From Bog-473 sp963777485 (GTDB lineage: Bacteria; Actinomycetota; Acidimicrobiia; Acidimicrobiales; RAAP-2): a DNA stretch of 64,000 nt. The notes under the pieces were generated by a model. The model was not told where the DNA came from, did no database searches, and saw nothing but the letters and a program-made list of their open reading frames with translations. How positions within the stretch are numbered: position 1 is the stretch's first letter; the number at the start of each line of letters is the position of its first letter. The stretch spans positions 372,001 through 436,000 of the forward strand of contig CAVZQP010000004.1 in assembly GCA_963777485.1 (NCBI GenBank). Reading direction: 5' to 3'. Shown here piece by piece: positions 1-7,965 of the stretch. Made by a program: the position numbers and the translations under genes.

Positions 1-468
1 CCAGGCGCAGCCGCCCCAGGTCTCGCACCGCACGGCGGTGAGGTTCAGCTCCGACGACGGCTCGAGATTCTGTGTCGCGAACGACCCGGCCTGCGTGACC
101 CGAGCGTTCTGCCCGTCCGTCCCGTAGCACCAGCCGTGGAACGGGCAGACGAAGCCGCCCGGCTTGGAGCCCCTGCCCTGGGCGAAGCGGACCCCACGGT
201 GGCGGCACACGTTGTCGAAGGCGCGTACGCCCATGTCCTCGGTACGCACGACGATGACCGACTGGTCGAGGATCTCGTACTCCGCATAGTCACCCGGCTG
301 CGGGATCTCCTCGAGCCGGCACGCCATCTGCCAGGTCCTCGGCCAGAGCTGCTCCGACTCCAGGCGGTAGAAGTCCGGGTCGTAGTAGCGCTCCTTCGGC
401 ACCCGGTCGGGCACCTCGATGGCAAAGGGCACCGGCAAGGCCGACCACTTCTGTTCCACGATCGCCAT
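1..468 (-). CDS. Rieske [2Fe-2S] ring-hydroxylating oxygenase alpha subunit, N-terminal part
   Basis: Only the first 156 codons are present; the gene runs off the left edge. The Rieske cluster ligands are visible: Cys88-x-His90 in CRHRG and Cys108-x2-His111 in CPFHGW. This is the N-terminal domain of the oxygenase component of ring-hydroxylating dioxygenases or monooxygenases, which receive electrons from a separate reductase. The ATG at 468 is chosen because the coding signal begins there, 36 bases from the shared operator at 505-524. The gene is divergent from the Baeyer-Villiger monooxygenase. The catalytic iron-binding domain lies outside the window, so the substrate class cannot be judged. 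It is a different family member from the Rieske protein at 57329. Confidence 0.9.
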   Translation of the reverse strand, partial: MAIVEQKWSALPVPFAIEVPDRVPKERYYDPDFYRLESEQLWPRTWQMACRLEEIPQPGDYAEYEILDQSVIVVRTEDMGVRAFDNVCRHRGVRFAQGRGSKPGGFVCPFHGWCYGTDGQNARVTQAGSFATQNLEPSSELNLTAVRCETWGGCAW

Positions 469-504
469 ACTGTCGTCTCTCTGCCCGTTCCTTCGAACCC
501 GAAG

Positions 505-524
505 TAGACTAACCGGTCGGTACA
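505..524. promoter_or_regulatory. ACCGGT-centred operator 1 (putative TetR site)
   Basis: TAGACTAACCGGTCGGTACA lies between the divergent Rieske oxygenase and Baeyer-Villiger genes. Read on the minus strand it is TGTACCG-ACCGGT-TAGTCTA, nearly identical to the site at 3361-3380 and related to those at 8749 and 11953. Repetition in four divergent promoters supports an operator. The TetR gene at 12777-13403 is the obvious candidate binder, which is inference. Confidence 0.6.
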
Positions 525-588
525 AAAGTTGGCGATGGTGCTCCCGGGGTCGTCGCCTCGGCCCGCCCGACGCCCGGCCCGTCTCCTC

Positions 589-2247
589 ATGCACGCCACC
601 CTCGACACCACCGACAACGCAAATCTCCACGCCGCGGACGTCGACGTGCTCGTGGTGGGCGCCGGCATCACCGGGATCTACCAGCTGTACCGTGCGCTCG
701 ACGCCGGGTTCACTGCGCTCTTGGTCGAGGCCGGAGACGGCGTCGGCGGCACCTGGTACTGGAACCGCTACCCGGGTGCCCGCTTCGACTCGGAGAGCTA
801 CACGTACGGTTACCTCTTCTCGAAAGAGCTCTTCGACGAGTGGGAGTGGCAGGAGCACTTCGCACCGCAGGAGGAGACCGAGCGCTACCTCAACCACGTC
901 GTCGACCGCTTCGACCTACGCCGGCACATCCGCCTCGGTGCCCGCGTGACGTCCGCCGCCTACGACGAAGGCTCCGGCACGTGGCACGTCGTCACCGCCG
1001 ACGGACCTGCGGTCACCGCACGGTTCGTCGTCGCCGCGACGGGTGTGCTCTCGATGCCCTACGTCCCGGACGTGCCCGGTCGCAAGTCGTTCGCCGGTGA
1101 GGCCCACCACACAGGTCTCTGGCCGTCGGAGCCCGTCGATTTCGCCGGTAAGCGCGTTGCCGTCGTCGGGACGTCGTCCAGCGGTGTCCAGGTGGTGCCT
1201 GTCATAGCGGACGAGGTCGAGTCGCTCACCGTGTACCAGCGGACGCCCAACTGGTGTACCCCCCTCAACAACCGGCCCATCACCCCCGAGGAGCAGGCTG
1301 AGTTGCGGGCGGGGTTCGAACAGCTGCGCGAGATCCTCAACACGTCTGTCCACGGCTTTCACCATCCCGCTCACGACCGCGCCGCGACCGACGACCCGTC
1401 GGAGGAGCGCCACGCCTTCTACGAGAAGATGTGGAACAGCCCGGGCTTCACCAAGCTGACGAGCAACTACACGGACCTGCTCTCCAATACCGACGCCAAC
1501 GCAGAATGGTGCGCGTTCATCGGCGACAAGATCCGGGAGATCGTCCACGATCCCGAGACCGCCAACCGGCTGATCCCGACGGACCACCGTTTCGGCGAGA
1601 AGCGCCCACCGTTCATCACCGGGTACTACGAGGCCTTCAACCGTCCGAACGTGTCACTCGTCGACCTCAAGAAGACCCCGATGGTCCGCATCACGCCAGA
1701 GGGGATCGAGACGACCGAGGGCCTGAGGGAGTTCGACGTCATCGTCTGGGCGACCGGCTTCGACTTCGGGACGGGCGCGCTCGCCCGGATGGACATCCGG
1801 GGTCGCGACGGCCTGGCTCTGGCCGAACACTGGGCGGACGGCCCGCGCACGTTTCTCGGCGTGCAGACCCATGGCTTCCCGAACCTCTTCCTCCCCGGTG
1901 GCCCGCACGCCGCGGCAGGCAACAACCCTCGCTACAACGGCGACCAAGTCGACTTCATCACCGACCTCCTCGTCCACGCCCGCGACCGCGGCTGCGACGT
2001 CGTCGAGACCACCGAGTCGGCCGAGGACCGCTGGACGAGGATGATCGATCGGGGCGCGAAGTCGCCGCTGTCGTTCGGCGAGAAGAGCTACTACTTCGGC
2101 ACGAATATCCCGGGGAAGCCGAAGCGCTACCTGCTCAATTCCGGGGGACGCCCGAAGTTCTTCTCCATCGCCGCCGACACGGTCGCGAACGACTACGACT
2201 CCTTCTCCATGTCGCGCACGAGCGAGACCGCCGCCGCCCGACGCTGA
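589..2247 (+). CDS. Baeyer-Villiger flavin monooxygenase (cyclohexanone/phenylacetone monooxygenase family)
   Basis: A 552-residue flavoprotein expected to insert oxygen next to a ketone, giving an ester or lactone, using NADPH, FAD and O2. The FAD Rossmann motif GAGITG is at residues 24-29. The family fingerprint FxGxxxHxxxWP is at residues 168-179 (FAGEAHHTGLWP). A second nucleotide motif (GTSSSG) follows. Length matches the family. The ATG at 589 is chosen because it places the Rossmann strand at the usual distance from the N-terminus; ATG 535 and TTG 529 are alternatives close to the operator, and none has a clear ribosome site. It is divergent from a Rieske gene and near hydrolases, which fits ketone-to-lactone ring opening. 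The substrate is unknown. Confidence 0.92.
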   Translation: MHATLDTTDNANLHAADVDVLVVGAGITGIYQLYRALDAGFTALLVEAGDGVGGTWYWNRYPGARFDSESYTYGYLFSKELFDEWEWQEHFAPQEETERYLNHVVDRFDLRRHIRLGARVTSAAYDEGSGTWHVVTADGPAVTARFVVAATGVLSMPYVPDVPGRKSFAGEAHHTGLWPSEPVDFAGKRVAVVGTSSSGVQVVPVIADEVESLTVYQRTPNWCTPLNNRPITPEEQAELRAGFEQLREILNTSVHGFHHPAHDRAATDDPSEERHAFYEKMWNSPGFTKLTSNYTDLLSNTDANAEWCAFIGDKIREIVHDPETANRLIPTDHRFGEKRPPFITGYYEAFNRPNVSLVDLKKTPMVRITPEGIETTEGLREFDVIVWATGFDFGTGALARMDIRGRDGLALAEHWADGPRTFLGVQTHGFPNLFLPGGPHAAAGNNPRYNGDQVDFITDLLVHARDRGCDVVETTESAEDRWTRMIDRGAKSPLSFGEKSYYFGTNIPGKPKRYLLNSGGRPKFFSIAADTVANDYDSFSMSRTSETAAARR

Positions 2248-2268
2248 GCCGAGCCAAGTGGCCAGACG

Positions 2269-3327
2269 TCACACCGTGGCGACCGGCGTGACGGGCGAGC
2301 CGACGATCCCGGGCATCCGGAGTGGCGGCGCGGTCAGGAGGAACCGGCTCCGCCCGTGCTCGCGGAGCCAACCGGCCAGCTCGTGGAGGTACCACATCTC
2401 TCCCAAAGGCACTCCCAGCTTGAACAGGCAGAGATGGTGGATCGGCAGGAACGAGTGCCGGGTCGGGTCGCGGTCCTTGCCGAGCAGCCCTTCGACCGCG
2501 TAGTTGTCGGCCACCAGCGCCGAGATCTGCGATTCCGCGATCCACTCGAGTAGCGACGGGTCCCGCGCGTCGAGATACGAGCACATCGTGTGGATCTTCA
2601 CCGGGTCGGGATTGCGCTCCCACTCCAGCACCCTCGTGGCAAATCCGGTGTGCAACAACAGGATGTCGCCGGGCTCGACTACGACGCCGTCGGCCGCCAT
2701 GATCTCCTCGAGCTTGGTGCGGTCGACACCCTGCCAGGCGTCGCCGAGATGATGGGCGAGATCCACCAGCACTCCGCGACCCTGCACGCCGTGGAATGCC
2801 ATGTGCTCGAGCCCGAGATGGTGTGCAAAGGCCCGGTGCGCTCCGCCGTCACCGCGTGCGTCGGCGACAGGGCCTACGAGGTCGACGCCGGCGCGGTAGC
2901 CGTTGTAGTACACGGCCTCTTCGACCCCGTCGCCGTCAGCGTCGAACTCGGCGCCGACGTGGGCGAGCGAGTCCCATTGCGTGGAGTACTGCAGCGACAG
3001 CGTCACCACGTCGTCAGCCCAGACGTCGACATACTTCGGGTCGCCGAAGCTCTCCATCTCGCTCATGTGGATGTTGTAAAAAGTCGCTGGCTCTCCCTGC
3101 ATGTCCTCGGTTGGCGCGACGACGGGCGGGTGCCTGCGCTGGTTGAGCGCGGTGCCTCCCGGGTAGTCGAGCGGCAGGCTCAGGCAGAAGGTAACGCCGC
3201 TTTCGACTTCGCGGATGCCCGCCAGAACCTTCTCGGAGTTGACCAGGTTGATCCGCCCAAGTTCGTCGTCGTCGCCCCAGTCACCCCAGGTCGAGCCGGT
3301 CGGGCGCTGCTTCCACCGCTTCGTCAC
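2269..3327 (-). CDS. Cyclase-family metal-dependent hydrolase (kynurenine formamidase-like fold)
   Basis: A 352-residue protein of the cyclase family (PF04199), whose members hydrolyse amide, lactone or cyclic substrates with a divalent metal. The subfamily signature QWDSLAHVG is at about residues 123-131, and several histidines (GLEHMAFHG, DLAHHLGD) could complete the metal site. The GTG at 3327 is chosen because GAGGAG sits 8 bases upstream and the protein begins with the usual WGDWGDDDELG segment. It converges with the Baeyer-Villiger gene (21-base gap) and diverges from the amidohydrolase across an ACCGGT operator. A plausible role is opening the lactone made by the monooxygenase, but this is inferred from position only. 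Confidence 0.85.
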   Translation of the reverse strand: MTKRWKQRPTGSTWGDWGDDDELGRINLVNSEKVLAGIREVESGVTFCLSLPLDYPGGTALNQRRHPPVVAPTEDMQGEPATFYNIHMSEMESFGDPKYVDVWADDVVTLSLQYSTQWDSLAHVGAEFDADGDGVEEAVYYNGYRAGVDLVGPVADARGDGGAHRAFAHHLGLEHMAFHGVQGRGVLVDLAHHLGDAWQGVDRTKLEEIMAADGVVVEPGDILLLHTGFATRVLEWERNPDPVKIHTMCSYLDARDPSLLEWIAESQISALVADNYAVEGLLGKDRDPTRHSFLPIHHLCLFKLGVPLGEMWYLHELAGWLREHGRSRFLLTAPPLRMPGIVGSPVTPVATV

Positions 3328-3360
3328 GTCTGCACTCCTCGTCGTCCGGCGCCGTTGTTC

Positions 3361-3380
3361 TGTACCGACCGGTTGGTCTA
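3361..3380. promoter_or_regulatory. ACCGGT-centred operator 2 (putative TetR site)
   Basis: TGTACCGACCGGTTGGTCTA sits between the divergent cyclase and amidohydrolase genes. It matches the reverse complement of the 505-524 site at 19 of 20 positions. It ends 33 bases upstream of the cyclase start codon, a position compatible with repression. Confidence 0.6.
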
Positions 3381-3445
3381 ATCTGGATGCGCAGCTTCGC
3401 GCGCCCTGCGAAGATTTTCTCGAAACCCGACGAAAGGGACAGCAC

Positions 3446-4687
3446 ATGCAGGACAAGCCCTTTGTCGTCTCCGCTGACGGACACATTCTCGAACCGATCG
3501 ACTTGTTCAGGACGCGCCTGCCCAAACACCTGCGCGATCGAGGGGTCTGGGAAGAGGACTTCGAGATCGAGCCACTCGTCGAGGGTGGGGCGCGCATCTT
3601 CCGCCGGCTCCACACTCCCGGGTACGAGGGTTGGACGATCTCGCGCTACCGCCAGACCGGTGGACGCATGCCTGAGGGCGACCCCGAGATGATCATCGAG
3701 GACCTCGCCTCCGACGGGGTCGACGTCGGGGTCATGCACCCCAACCTCTCGCTCTTCGGGCTCTACTCCGACGACCACGAGCTGTCGATGGCGCACGCCC
3801 GCGTCTACAACGACTACATCATCGAGCGGTTCTCGCCCTACTTCTCGCGCCTCGCCCCGACGGCGCCGGTGCCGATCACGGACATCGACGATGCCGTGGC
3901 GGAGATCGAGCGGGTCGCTGCGGCCGGGTTCCGGGGGATCCTGCTGCCGGCCGTGCCGCCGAAGCCCTACTACTCCCGCGACTACGACCGGGTGTGGGCC
4001 GCCGCGCAGTCGAACGGCGTACACGTCTTCATCCACACCCAGACGGGCGGGGTGAAGGTCAACGATCCCGAGGCGACGACGCTCAAGGTCGTCATGGAGA
4101 ACGCCGAGCAGGTCAACCAGCCCGTGACCGAGAAGTCCGCTTCGAAGCGGATGATCACGCAGGCGATCTACAGCACAATCGTTCCCCAGCAGGTCATCTG
4201 CCAGCTGGTCGGCGGTGGCGTGGCCGAGCGCCATCCCGATCTGCACTTCGCGCTCATCGAGTTCAACGCGCACTGGCTGTCCTCGCTCGTCGGGGCGATG
4301 GACAAGTGCTGGATCACCGGCATCGGCCAGGACTCCGACTGGTGGCTGGGGTTCTGGGACGAGAAACTGCCGCCCGACCAGCAGTCCCACATGGCGCAGC
4401 TGTTCAAGCTGAACGAGAAGTGGCCCTACCCGCTCATGCCGAGCGAATACGTGCGCCGGCAGTTCCACGTGTCCTTCCAGGACGACCCCGTGGCCGTTGC
4501 CTGCCGCCACCTCACGGGTTTGTCGACGATCGTGTGGGGCAACGACTACCCGCACGCCGAGGGAACGTTCCGGGGGAGCCGGCAGCTCATGGCTGAGCAG
4601 TTCGCGGGTGTGCCGGACGATGAGCGCGATGCACTAGTCGGCGGAACACTCGGCGGCCTTCTCGGGTTCGCGCCCGTCGCCGCCTGA
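3446..4687 (+). CDS. Amidohydrolase_2-family TIM-barrel metal hydrolase
   Basis: A 413-residue member of the Amidohydro_2 family (PF04909), which includes decarboxylases and hydrolases of ring-derived acids. The N-terminal SADGHILEP segment (residues 9-17) corresponds to the DxHxxEP metal region. FIHTQTGG supplies a mid-barrel histidine and GNDYPHAEG near residue 370 supplies the usual C-terminal Asp/His. The ATG at 3446 follows a purine-rich CGAAAGGGA. It is 10 bases upstream of an SDR and probably co-transcribed with it. A homologue of the same family lies at 40378 with a different set of neighbours. Decarboxylation versus hydrolysis cannot be decided from sequence. Confidence 0.88.
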   Translation: MQDKPFVVSADGHILEPIDLFRTRLPKHLRDRGVWEEDFEIEPLVEGGARIFRRLHTPGYEGWTISRYRQTGGRMPEGDPEMIIEDLASDGVDVGVMHPNLSLFGLYSDDHELSMAHARVYNDYIIERFSPYFSRLAPTAPVPITDIDDAVAEIERVAAAGFRGILLPAVPPKPYYSRDYDRVWAAAQSNGVHVFIHTQTGGVKVNDPEATTLKVVMENAEQVNQPVTEKSASKRMITQAIYSTIVPQQVICQLVGGGVAERHPDLHFALIEFNAHWLSSLVGAMDKCWITGIGQDSDWWLGFWDEKLPPDQQSHMAQLFKLNEKWPYPLMPSEYVRRQFHVSFQDDPVAVACRHLTGLSTIVWGNDYPHAEGTFRGSRQLMAEQFAGVPDDERDALVGGTLGGLLGFAPVAA

Positions 4688-4697
4688 GAGGCCGGCC

Positions 4698-5597
4698 CTG
4701 AGCGAGCTGAGATTCGACGGCCGCGTCGCGATCGTCACGGGTGCGGGGCGGGGGATCGGGCGTGCCTACGCGATGTTGCTCGCCGCACGCGGCGCGAGCG
4801 TCGTCGTCAACGACCTCGGTGCTTCAAAGGAAGGGACGGGCGCAGACGTGGGTCCGGCGTCGGATGTCGCCGGAGAGATCACGGGCGCCGGCGGTGCCGC
4901 GGTGGCCGACACCAGTGACATAGCAACTTCGACCGGCGCGCAGACATTGGTGGATGCGGCGATCGGGACCTTCGGACATCTCGACATCGTCATCAACAAT
5001 GCCGGCATCATCAGGTGGGCTGGATTTCCCGAGGTGGACGAGGAAAATCTGACTCGGCACCTTGCGGTGCACACCGTCGGATCGTTTCATGTCACACGTG
5101 CCGGGTGGCCTCACATGGTGGAGCGCAACTACGGCCGCATCGTCATGACCACCTCGAGTGGGGTTTTCGGGCTCAAGAACAACACGTCGTACGCGACGGC
5201 GAAAGCGGCGGTCATCGGGCTGACCAGGAGCCTCGCGGTCGCCGCGCCTAAACACGGGATCCGCGTGAATCTGATCGCGCCTGCCGCAATGACCCGCATG
5301 GCGGGAGACGGCGATGCGCCCGAAATGGCCGCAGAGCTCGTCGCACCGATGGCGGCGTACCTCGCGCACGAGTCCTGCCCCGTCAACGGAGAGATGTACG
5401 CGGCCGGCGCCGGACGTTTCGCCCGCATCTTCCTCGCGACCACCCCGGGTTACGTCCATCCTGGCACGGCTGTCACGATCGAGGATGTCGCCGCGCACTG
5501 GTCGGACATCAACGACGAAGCGGGATACTCGGTTCCGAAGGACCTTCCGGACTGGTCGGCGCGCTTCCTGGCGCATCTCCCGCAAGGGGACACCTAG
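4698..5597 (+). CDS. Short-chain dehydrogenase/reductase (17beta-HSD4-like), probable CTG start
   Basis: A 299-residue NAD(P)-dependent oxidoreductase of the SDR type resembling the dehydrogenase domain of multifunctional beta-oxidation protein. The cofactor motif TGAGRGIG is near residue 15, NNAG near 97, and the YxxxK catalytic pair in SYATAKAAV. The first ATG (4773) would delete the cofactor-binding strand. In-frame CTG 4698 has GAGAGG six bases upstream, overlapping the stop of the amidohydrolase, so translation is probably coupled. Length and the long C-terminal tail match the SDR at 15041. It probably oxidises a hydroxyacyl-CoA or ring alcohol. Confidence 0.85.
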   Translation: MSELRFDGRVAIVTGAGRGIGRAYAMLLAARGASVVVNDLGASKEGTGADVGPASDVAGEITGAGGAAVADTSDIATSTGAQTLVDAAIGTFGHLDIVINNAGIIRWAGFPEVDEENLTRHLAVHTVGSFHVTRAGWPHMVERNYGRIVMTTSSGVFGLKNNTSYATAKAAVIGLTRSLAVAAPKHGIRVNLIAPAAMTRMAGDGDAPEMAAELVAPMAAYLAHESCPVNGEMYAAGAGRFARIFLATTPGYVHPGTAVTIEDVAAHWSDINDEAGYSVPKDLPDWSARFLAHLPQGDT

Positions 5598-5690
5598 CGG
5601 ACGACGTCGGTGCGCTCCCTTGCCGTCAACGGTGGCGATGATCGCCTCAGACACCAGAGTTGATGCAATCGTGATTAGGCCGCTTCCTGG

Positions 5691-5741
5691 AAGTGTCGTC
5701 GGAACGCCAGCCTTGAGGTGTATGGGCATTTAGTCCCATGA
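5691..5741 (+). pseudogene. Possible 3' remnant of a tyrosine recombinase (integrase)
   Basis: The reading frame ending at TGA 5739-5741 encodes NASLEVYGHLVP followed by the stop. The string YGHLVP close to the C-terminus is typical of phage-type integrases, where the Tyr is catalytic. An in-frame TAG lies just upstream and no more integrase sequence could be followed, so this would be a scar of about 15 codons. The fragment is short and may be coincidence. Its position next to an immunity gene and an insertion sequence makes it worth noting. The rest of 5598-5843 shows no gene. Confidence 0.3.
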
Positions 5742-5843
5742 CTGAGGTGTCTTCCTACGTCAGCCTTATCTATTGAGACGTTGATCGGCTGAGTATCCAC
5801 CACCGACTGTTAGTCGCAGATGACGGCGGAGGGAGGCGAACAG

Positions 5844-6689
5844 ATGGACAGAACTCGCAAACTCCGAAGGGAACTCGGCTACGGGCTTGCGAAGCTGCGT
5901 GGTCTGGAGCAGTCTGTTGACGCGAGCAACAACGACGCGGGTACGAGGGCCTTGGCGATACAGACCCGCGAACAAGCCGAGATCTGCCTGCATCTGTTGG
6001 ACCAATACCAGTCAAGTGTCCCAAGTCGAATGTGGTCCGACGCAGAAAGGCGGTGCCAACCGCTCCGGGAGGATCTACGGCGCATCGGGGTTCGCTTTCG
6101 TACCGTTTCGGGCGAATGGGAGCTCCGTACCGAGGAACGACAATGGGAGCGATCGTGGTGGAGCCCGACGGAGCACTCATTGGTTCGCGAGCCGACCACC
6201 ACTGACAACCAACACGGTGAGGACACCGAGCGCGGCCCGGCTGAAACCGACGACGTGGTAGGTCAGCCGGTCGGCGTCCCCATTCGCCCCATTGAAGTAG
6301 AACTCATCGACTTGGCGTTTGATCCGGATCCACAAGCCGCTGCGACCGATCTGACGCAAATGATGACACTTGTCACCATCTTGGTCGGCCCGCCCCCGGA
6401 CGGGGGTGGTGAGATCTTTTGTGCAACGTTTTGCACGCCGGAGTGGCTCGCCGCACAATGCCAAGAGGAGTCTTTTGTGCCGTTCGCCGGACTTCTGATG
6501 ATCAGGTCCGAGGACTTTTACGAGATCCGGATCCGTCGTGAGATCGAGCGCTTCTTGTCGCAGATTCGCGAACAGACATGGGGTGAAGTGGCGGAACGAA
6601 TCAAGGAATGGTTTCCGTATTGGGAAATCGATGGATACGCCCCCATCACGCCGGACGGGCGCGTCGACCCTTGCGCCGCCCCCATCTGA
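5844..6689 (+). CDS. Imm8-family immunity protein with an uncharacterised N-terminal extension
   Basis: A 281-residue protein. The C-terminal part (about residues 155-275) matches the Imm8 family of polymorphic-toxin immunity proteins: an ILVGP strand, then GEIFCATFCTPEWLA, a hydrophobic LLMIRS strand, and the closing TWGEVAERIKEW...WEIDGY. The first 65 residues are charged and probably helical; residues 100-150 look disordered and acidic. I do not recognise the N-terminal region. ATG 5844 is chosen because GGAGGGAGG lies 7 bases upstream; ATG 5820 is an in-frame alternative. Base composition is visibly lower in GC than its neighbours and the metabolic context is unrelated, suggesting transfer. 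No toxin gene is visible nearby. Confidence 0.72.
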   Translation: MDRTRKLRRELGYGLAKLRGLEQSVDASNNDAGTRALAIQTREQAEICLHLLDQYQSSVPSRMWSDAERRCQPLREDLRRIGVRFRTVSGEWELRTEERQWERSWWSPTEHSLVREPTTTDNQHGEDTERGPAETDDVVGQPVGVPIRPIEVELIDLAFDPDPQAAATDLTQMMTLVTILVGPPPDGGGEIFCATFCTPEWLAAQCQEESFVPFAGLLMIRSEDFYEIRIRREIERFLSQIREQTWGEVAERIKEWFPYWEIDGYAPITPDGRVDPCAAPI

Positions 6690-6716
6690 CGCTGGCACGA
6701 TCTGCCAGGAGGGCGG

Positions 6717-6722
6717 TCTAGA
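6717..6722. repeat. Target-site duplication, left copy (TCTAGA)
   Basis: TCTAGA directly precedes the left inverted repeat of the insertion sequence and recurs at 7770-7775. Six-base duplications of NCTAGN are known for IS481 of Bordetella. The uninterrupted site would read GGCGG-TCTAGA-TCCGCC, an imperfect palindrome that may have been the terminator of the upstream gene. Confidence 0.75.
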
Positions 6723-7769
6723 TGTTCTGCCCACGGACCTTGTTGACGCGGAAAATCCCCAGATGAAGTGAGCCCCCGAGGCAGTGTGGAGCTGTTCACA
6801 CACCCACACAGCCAAGGAGGCTCACTGTGCACCGTAACGCTCCACTCACGCCTGAAGGTCGACTCCGTCTGTGCCGCCTGATCGAAGACGGCTGGGCGGT
6901 GGCAGCGGCCGCCGAGTCGATGCGGATCTCGCGTCAGACGGCGCACAAGTGGTGGGGGCGCTACCTGGCCGGTGGGCGACCTGCGCTCGAGGATCGTTCG
7001 AGCCGGCCTCGGCGTTGCCCCACCAAGACTCCGGCCAAGGTGGAGCGCCGGGTGGTCGAGCTGCGGCGCCGGCACCAAGTGAGTGCAGCTCGGCTGGCTG
7101 GGCGTGCGGGCCTTCCGGCCTCGACGCTCCACGCCGTCTGGACGCGCCACGGGGTGTCGAGACTCTCTGACCTCGAGCGCCGAAGTGGCCGGGTCATCCG
7201 ACGCATTGAGACCTCGCACCCGGGCGAGCTCGTTCATCTCGACGTGAAGAAGCAGGCCAAGATCCCCAAAGGCGGCGGCTGGCGGGTGCACGGTCGATCC
7301 AAAGAGCATCACGGTGGACGCGACCGTGTGGGCTACGCCTACATCCACTCAGCGATCGACGCGCATAGTCGGCTGGCCTACTCGGAGGTCCATGCTGACG
7401 AGAAGGGCGTGACCAACCTGGCCTTTTGGCGCCGAGCCAAGGCGTTCTTCGAGGGCTATGGCATCACCGTCGAGCGCGTGCTCACTGACAACGGCTCCTG
7501 CTACCGGGCGACCGTCTTCGCTACTGAGCTGGTCCGCGCCTCCATTGCTCACACCTTCATTCGGCCCTATCGACCCCAGACCAACGGAAAGGCTGAGCGC
7601 TACAACCGCACCTTGCTCAACGAGTGGGCCTACGCCCGGCCGTATCGCTCAGAGGCCGCCCGAACCCGGGCCCTTGCCCACTGGCTCCACATGTACAACC
7701 ATCACCGGCACCACACGGCCATCGGGGGCCCGCCCATCAGCCGAGTCAACAACCTGGTTGGGCAGAACA
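6723..7769 (+). mobile_element. IS481-family insertion sequence, 1047 bp, apparently intact
   Basis: The element is bounded by imperfect 29-base inverted repeats at 6723-6751 and 7741-7769, both beginning TGTTCTGCCCA and matching at about 23 of 29 positions. It is flanked by TCTAGA target duplications. It carries one transposase gene in a complete reading frame. Intact ends, direct repeats and an uninterrupted frame suggest a fairly recent insertion. It separates the Imm8 gene from the small open frame at 7798. Confidence 0.9.
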
Positions 7770-7774
7770 TCTAG
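6827..7774 (+). CDS. IS481-family DDE transposase
   Basis: A 315-residue transposase with an N-terminal helix-turn-helix (about residues 10-50, SMRISRQTAHKWW) and an rve integrase core. The catalytic acids are visible as Asp in HLDVKK (near residue 138), Asp in TDNGS (near 221) and Glu in KAERYN (near 257), the last two about 35 residues apart as expected. The GTG start at 6827 has AAGGAGG six bases upstream. The stop codon TAG (7772-7774) lies outside the element, inside the TCTAGA target duplication, so the target site terminates the gene. Confidence 0.95.
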   Translation: MHRNAPLTPEGRLRLCRLIEDGWAVAAAAESMRISRQTAHKWWGRYLAGGRPALEDRSSRPRRCPTKTPAKVERRVVELRRRHQVSAARLAGRAGLPASTLHAVWTRHGVSRLSDLERRSGRVIRRIETSHPGELVHLDVKKQAKIPKGGGWRVHGRSKEHHGGRDRVGYAYIHSAIDAHSRLAYSEVHADEKGVTNLAFWRRAKAFFEGYGITVERVLTDNGSCYRATVFATELVRASIAHTFIRPYRPQTNGKAERYNRTLLNEWAYARPYRSEAARTRALAHWLHMYNHHRHHTAIGGPPISRVNNLVGQNI

Positions 7775-7775
7775 A
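7770..7775. repeat. Target-site duplication, right copy (TCTAGA)
   Basis: TCTAGA immediately follows the right inverted repeat and pairs with the copy at 6717-6722. Its TAG serves as the transposase stop codon. Confidence 0.75.
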
Positions 7776-7797
7776 TCCGCCGCAACAGTCGGCGCCG

Positions 7798-7920
7798 ATG
7801 CCCGAGATGGACCAGGAAGCCTTGCAGCGGGTGCTTGATCAGCTTGAGTCTCCAGAGTTCATGTGGCGAGTCCTGGAGGACAGATCTTCGGATCGAGACG
7901 AGGTGCGTACTGAAGATTGA
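7798..7920 (+). CDS. Small acidic hypothetical protein (40 aa), doubtful
   Basis: An open frame of 40 residues starting MPEMDQEALQRV and ending in an acidic tail (DRDEVRTED). It is rich in Glu, Asp, Leu and Arg and could form one amphipathic helix. There is no convincing ribosome site and I recognise no family. Before the insertion sequence arrived it would have lain about 60 bases downstream of the Imm8 gene in the same orientation, so it may be a companion of that gene or simply a chance frame. Confidence 0.3.
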   Translation: MPEMDQEALQRVLDQLESPEFMWRVLEDRSSDRDEVRTED

Positions 7921-7965
7921 CCGCCGCTCGTTCTTGCGCTGGGGAGGATCAGTTGGACGGTGTCG

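Noticed and set aside
3281..4555. A 424-codon frame antisense to the amidohydrolase.
   Set aside because: Composition is biased to Arg, Val, Asp and His, with no family signature; the plus-strand frame has intact metal motifs.
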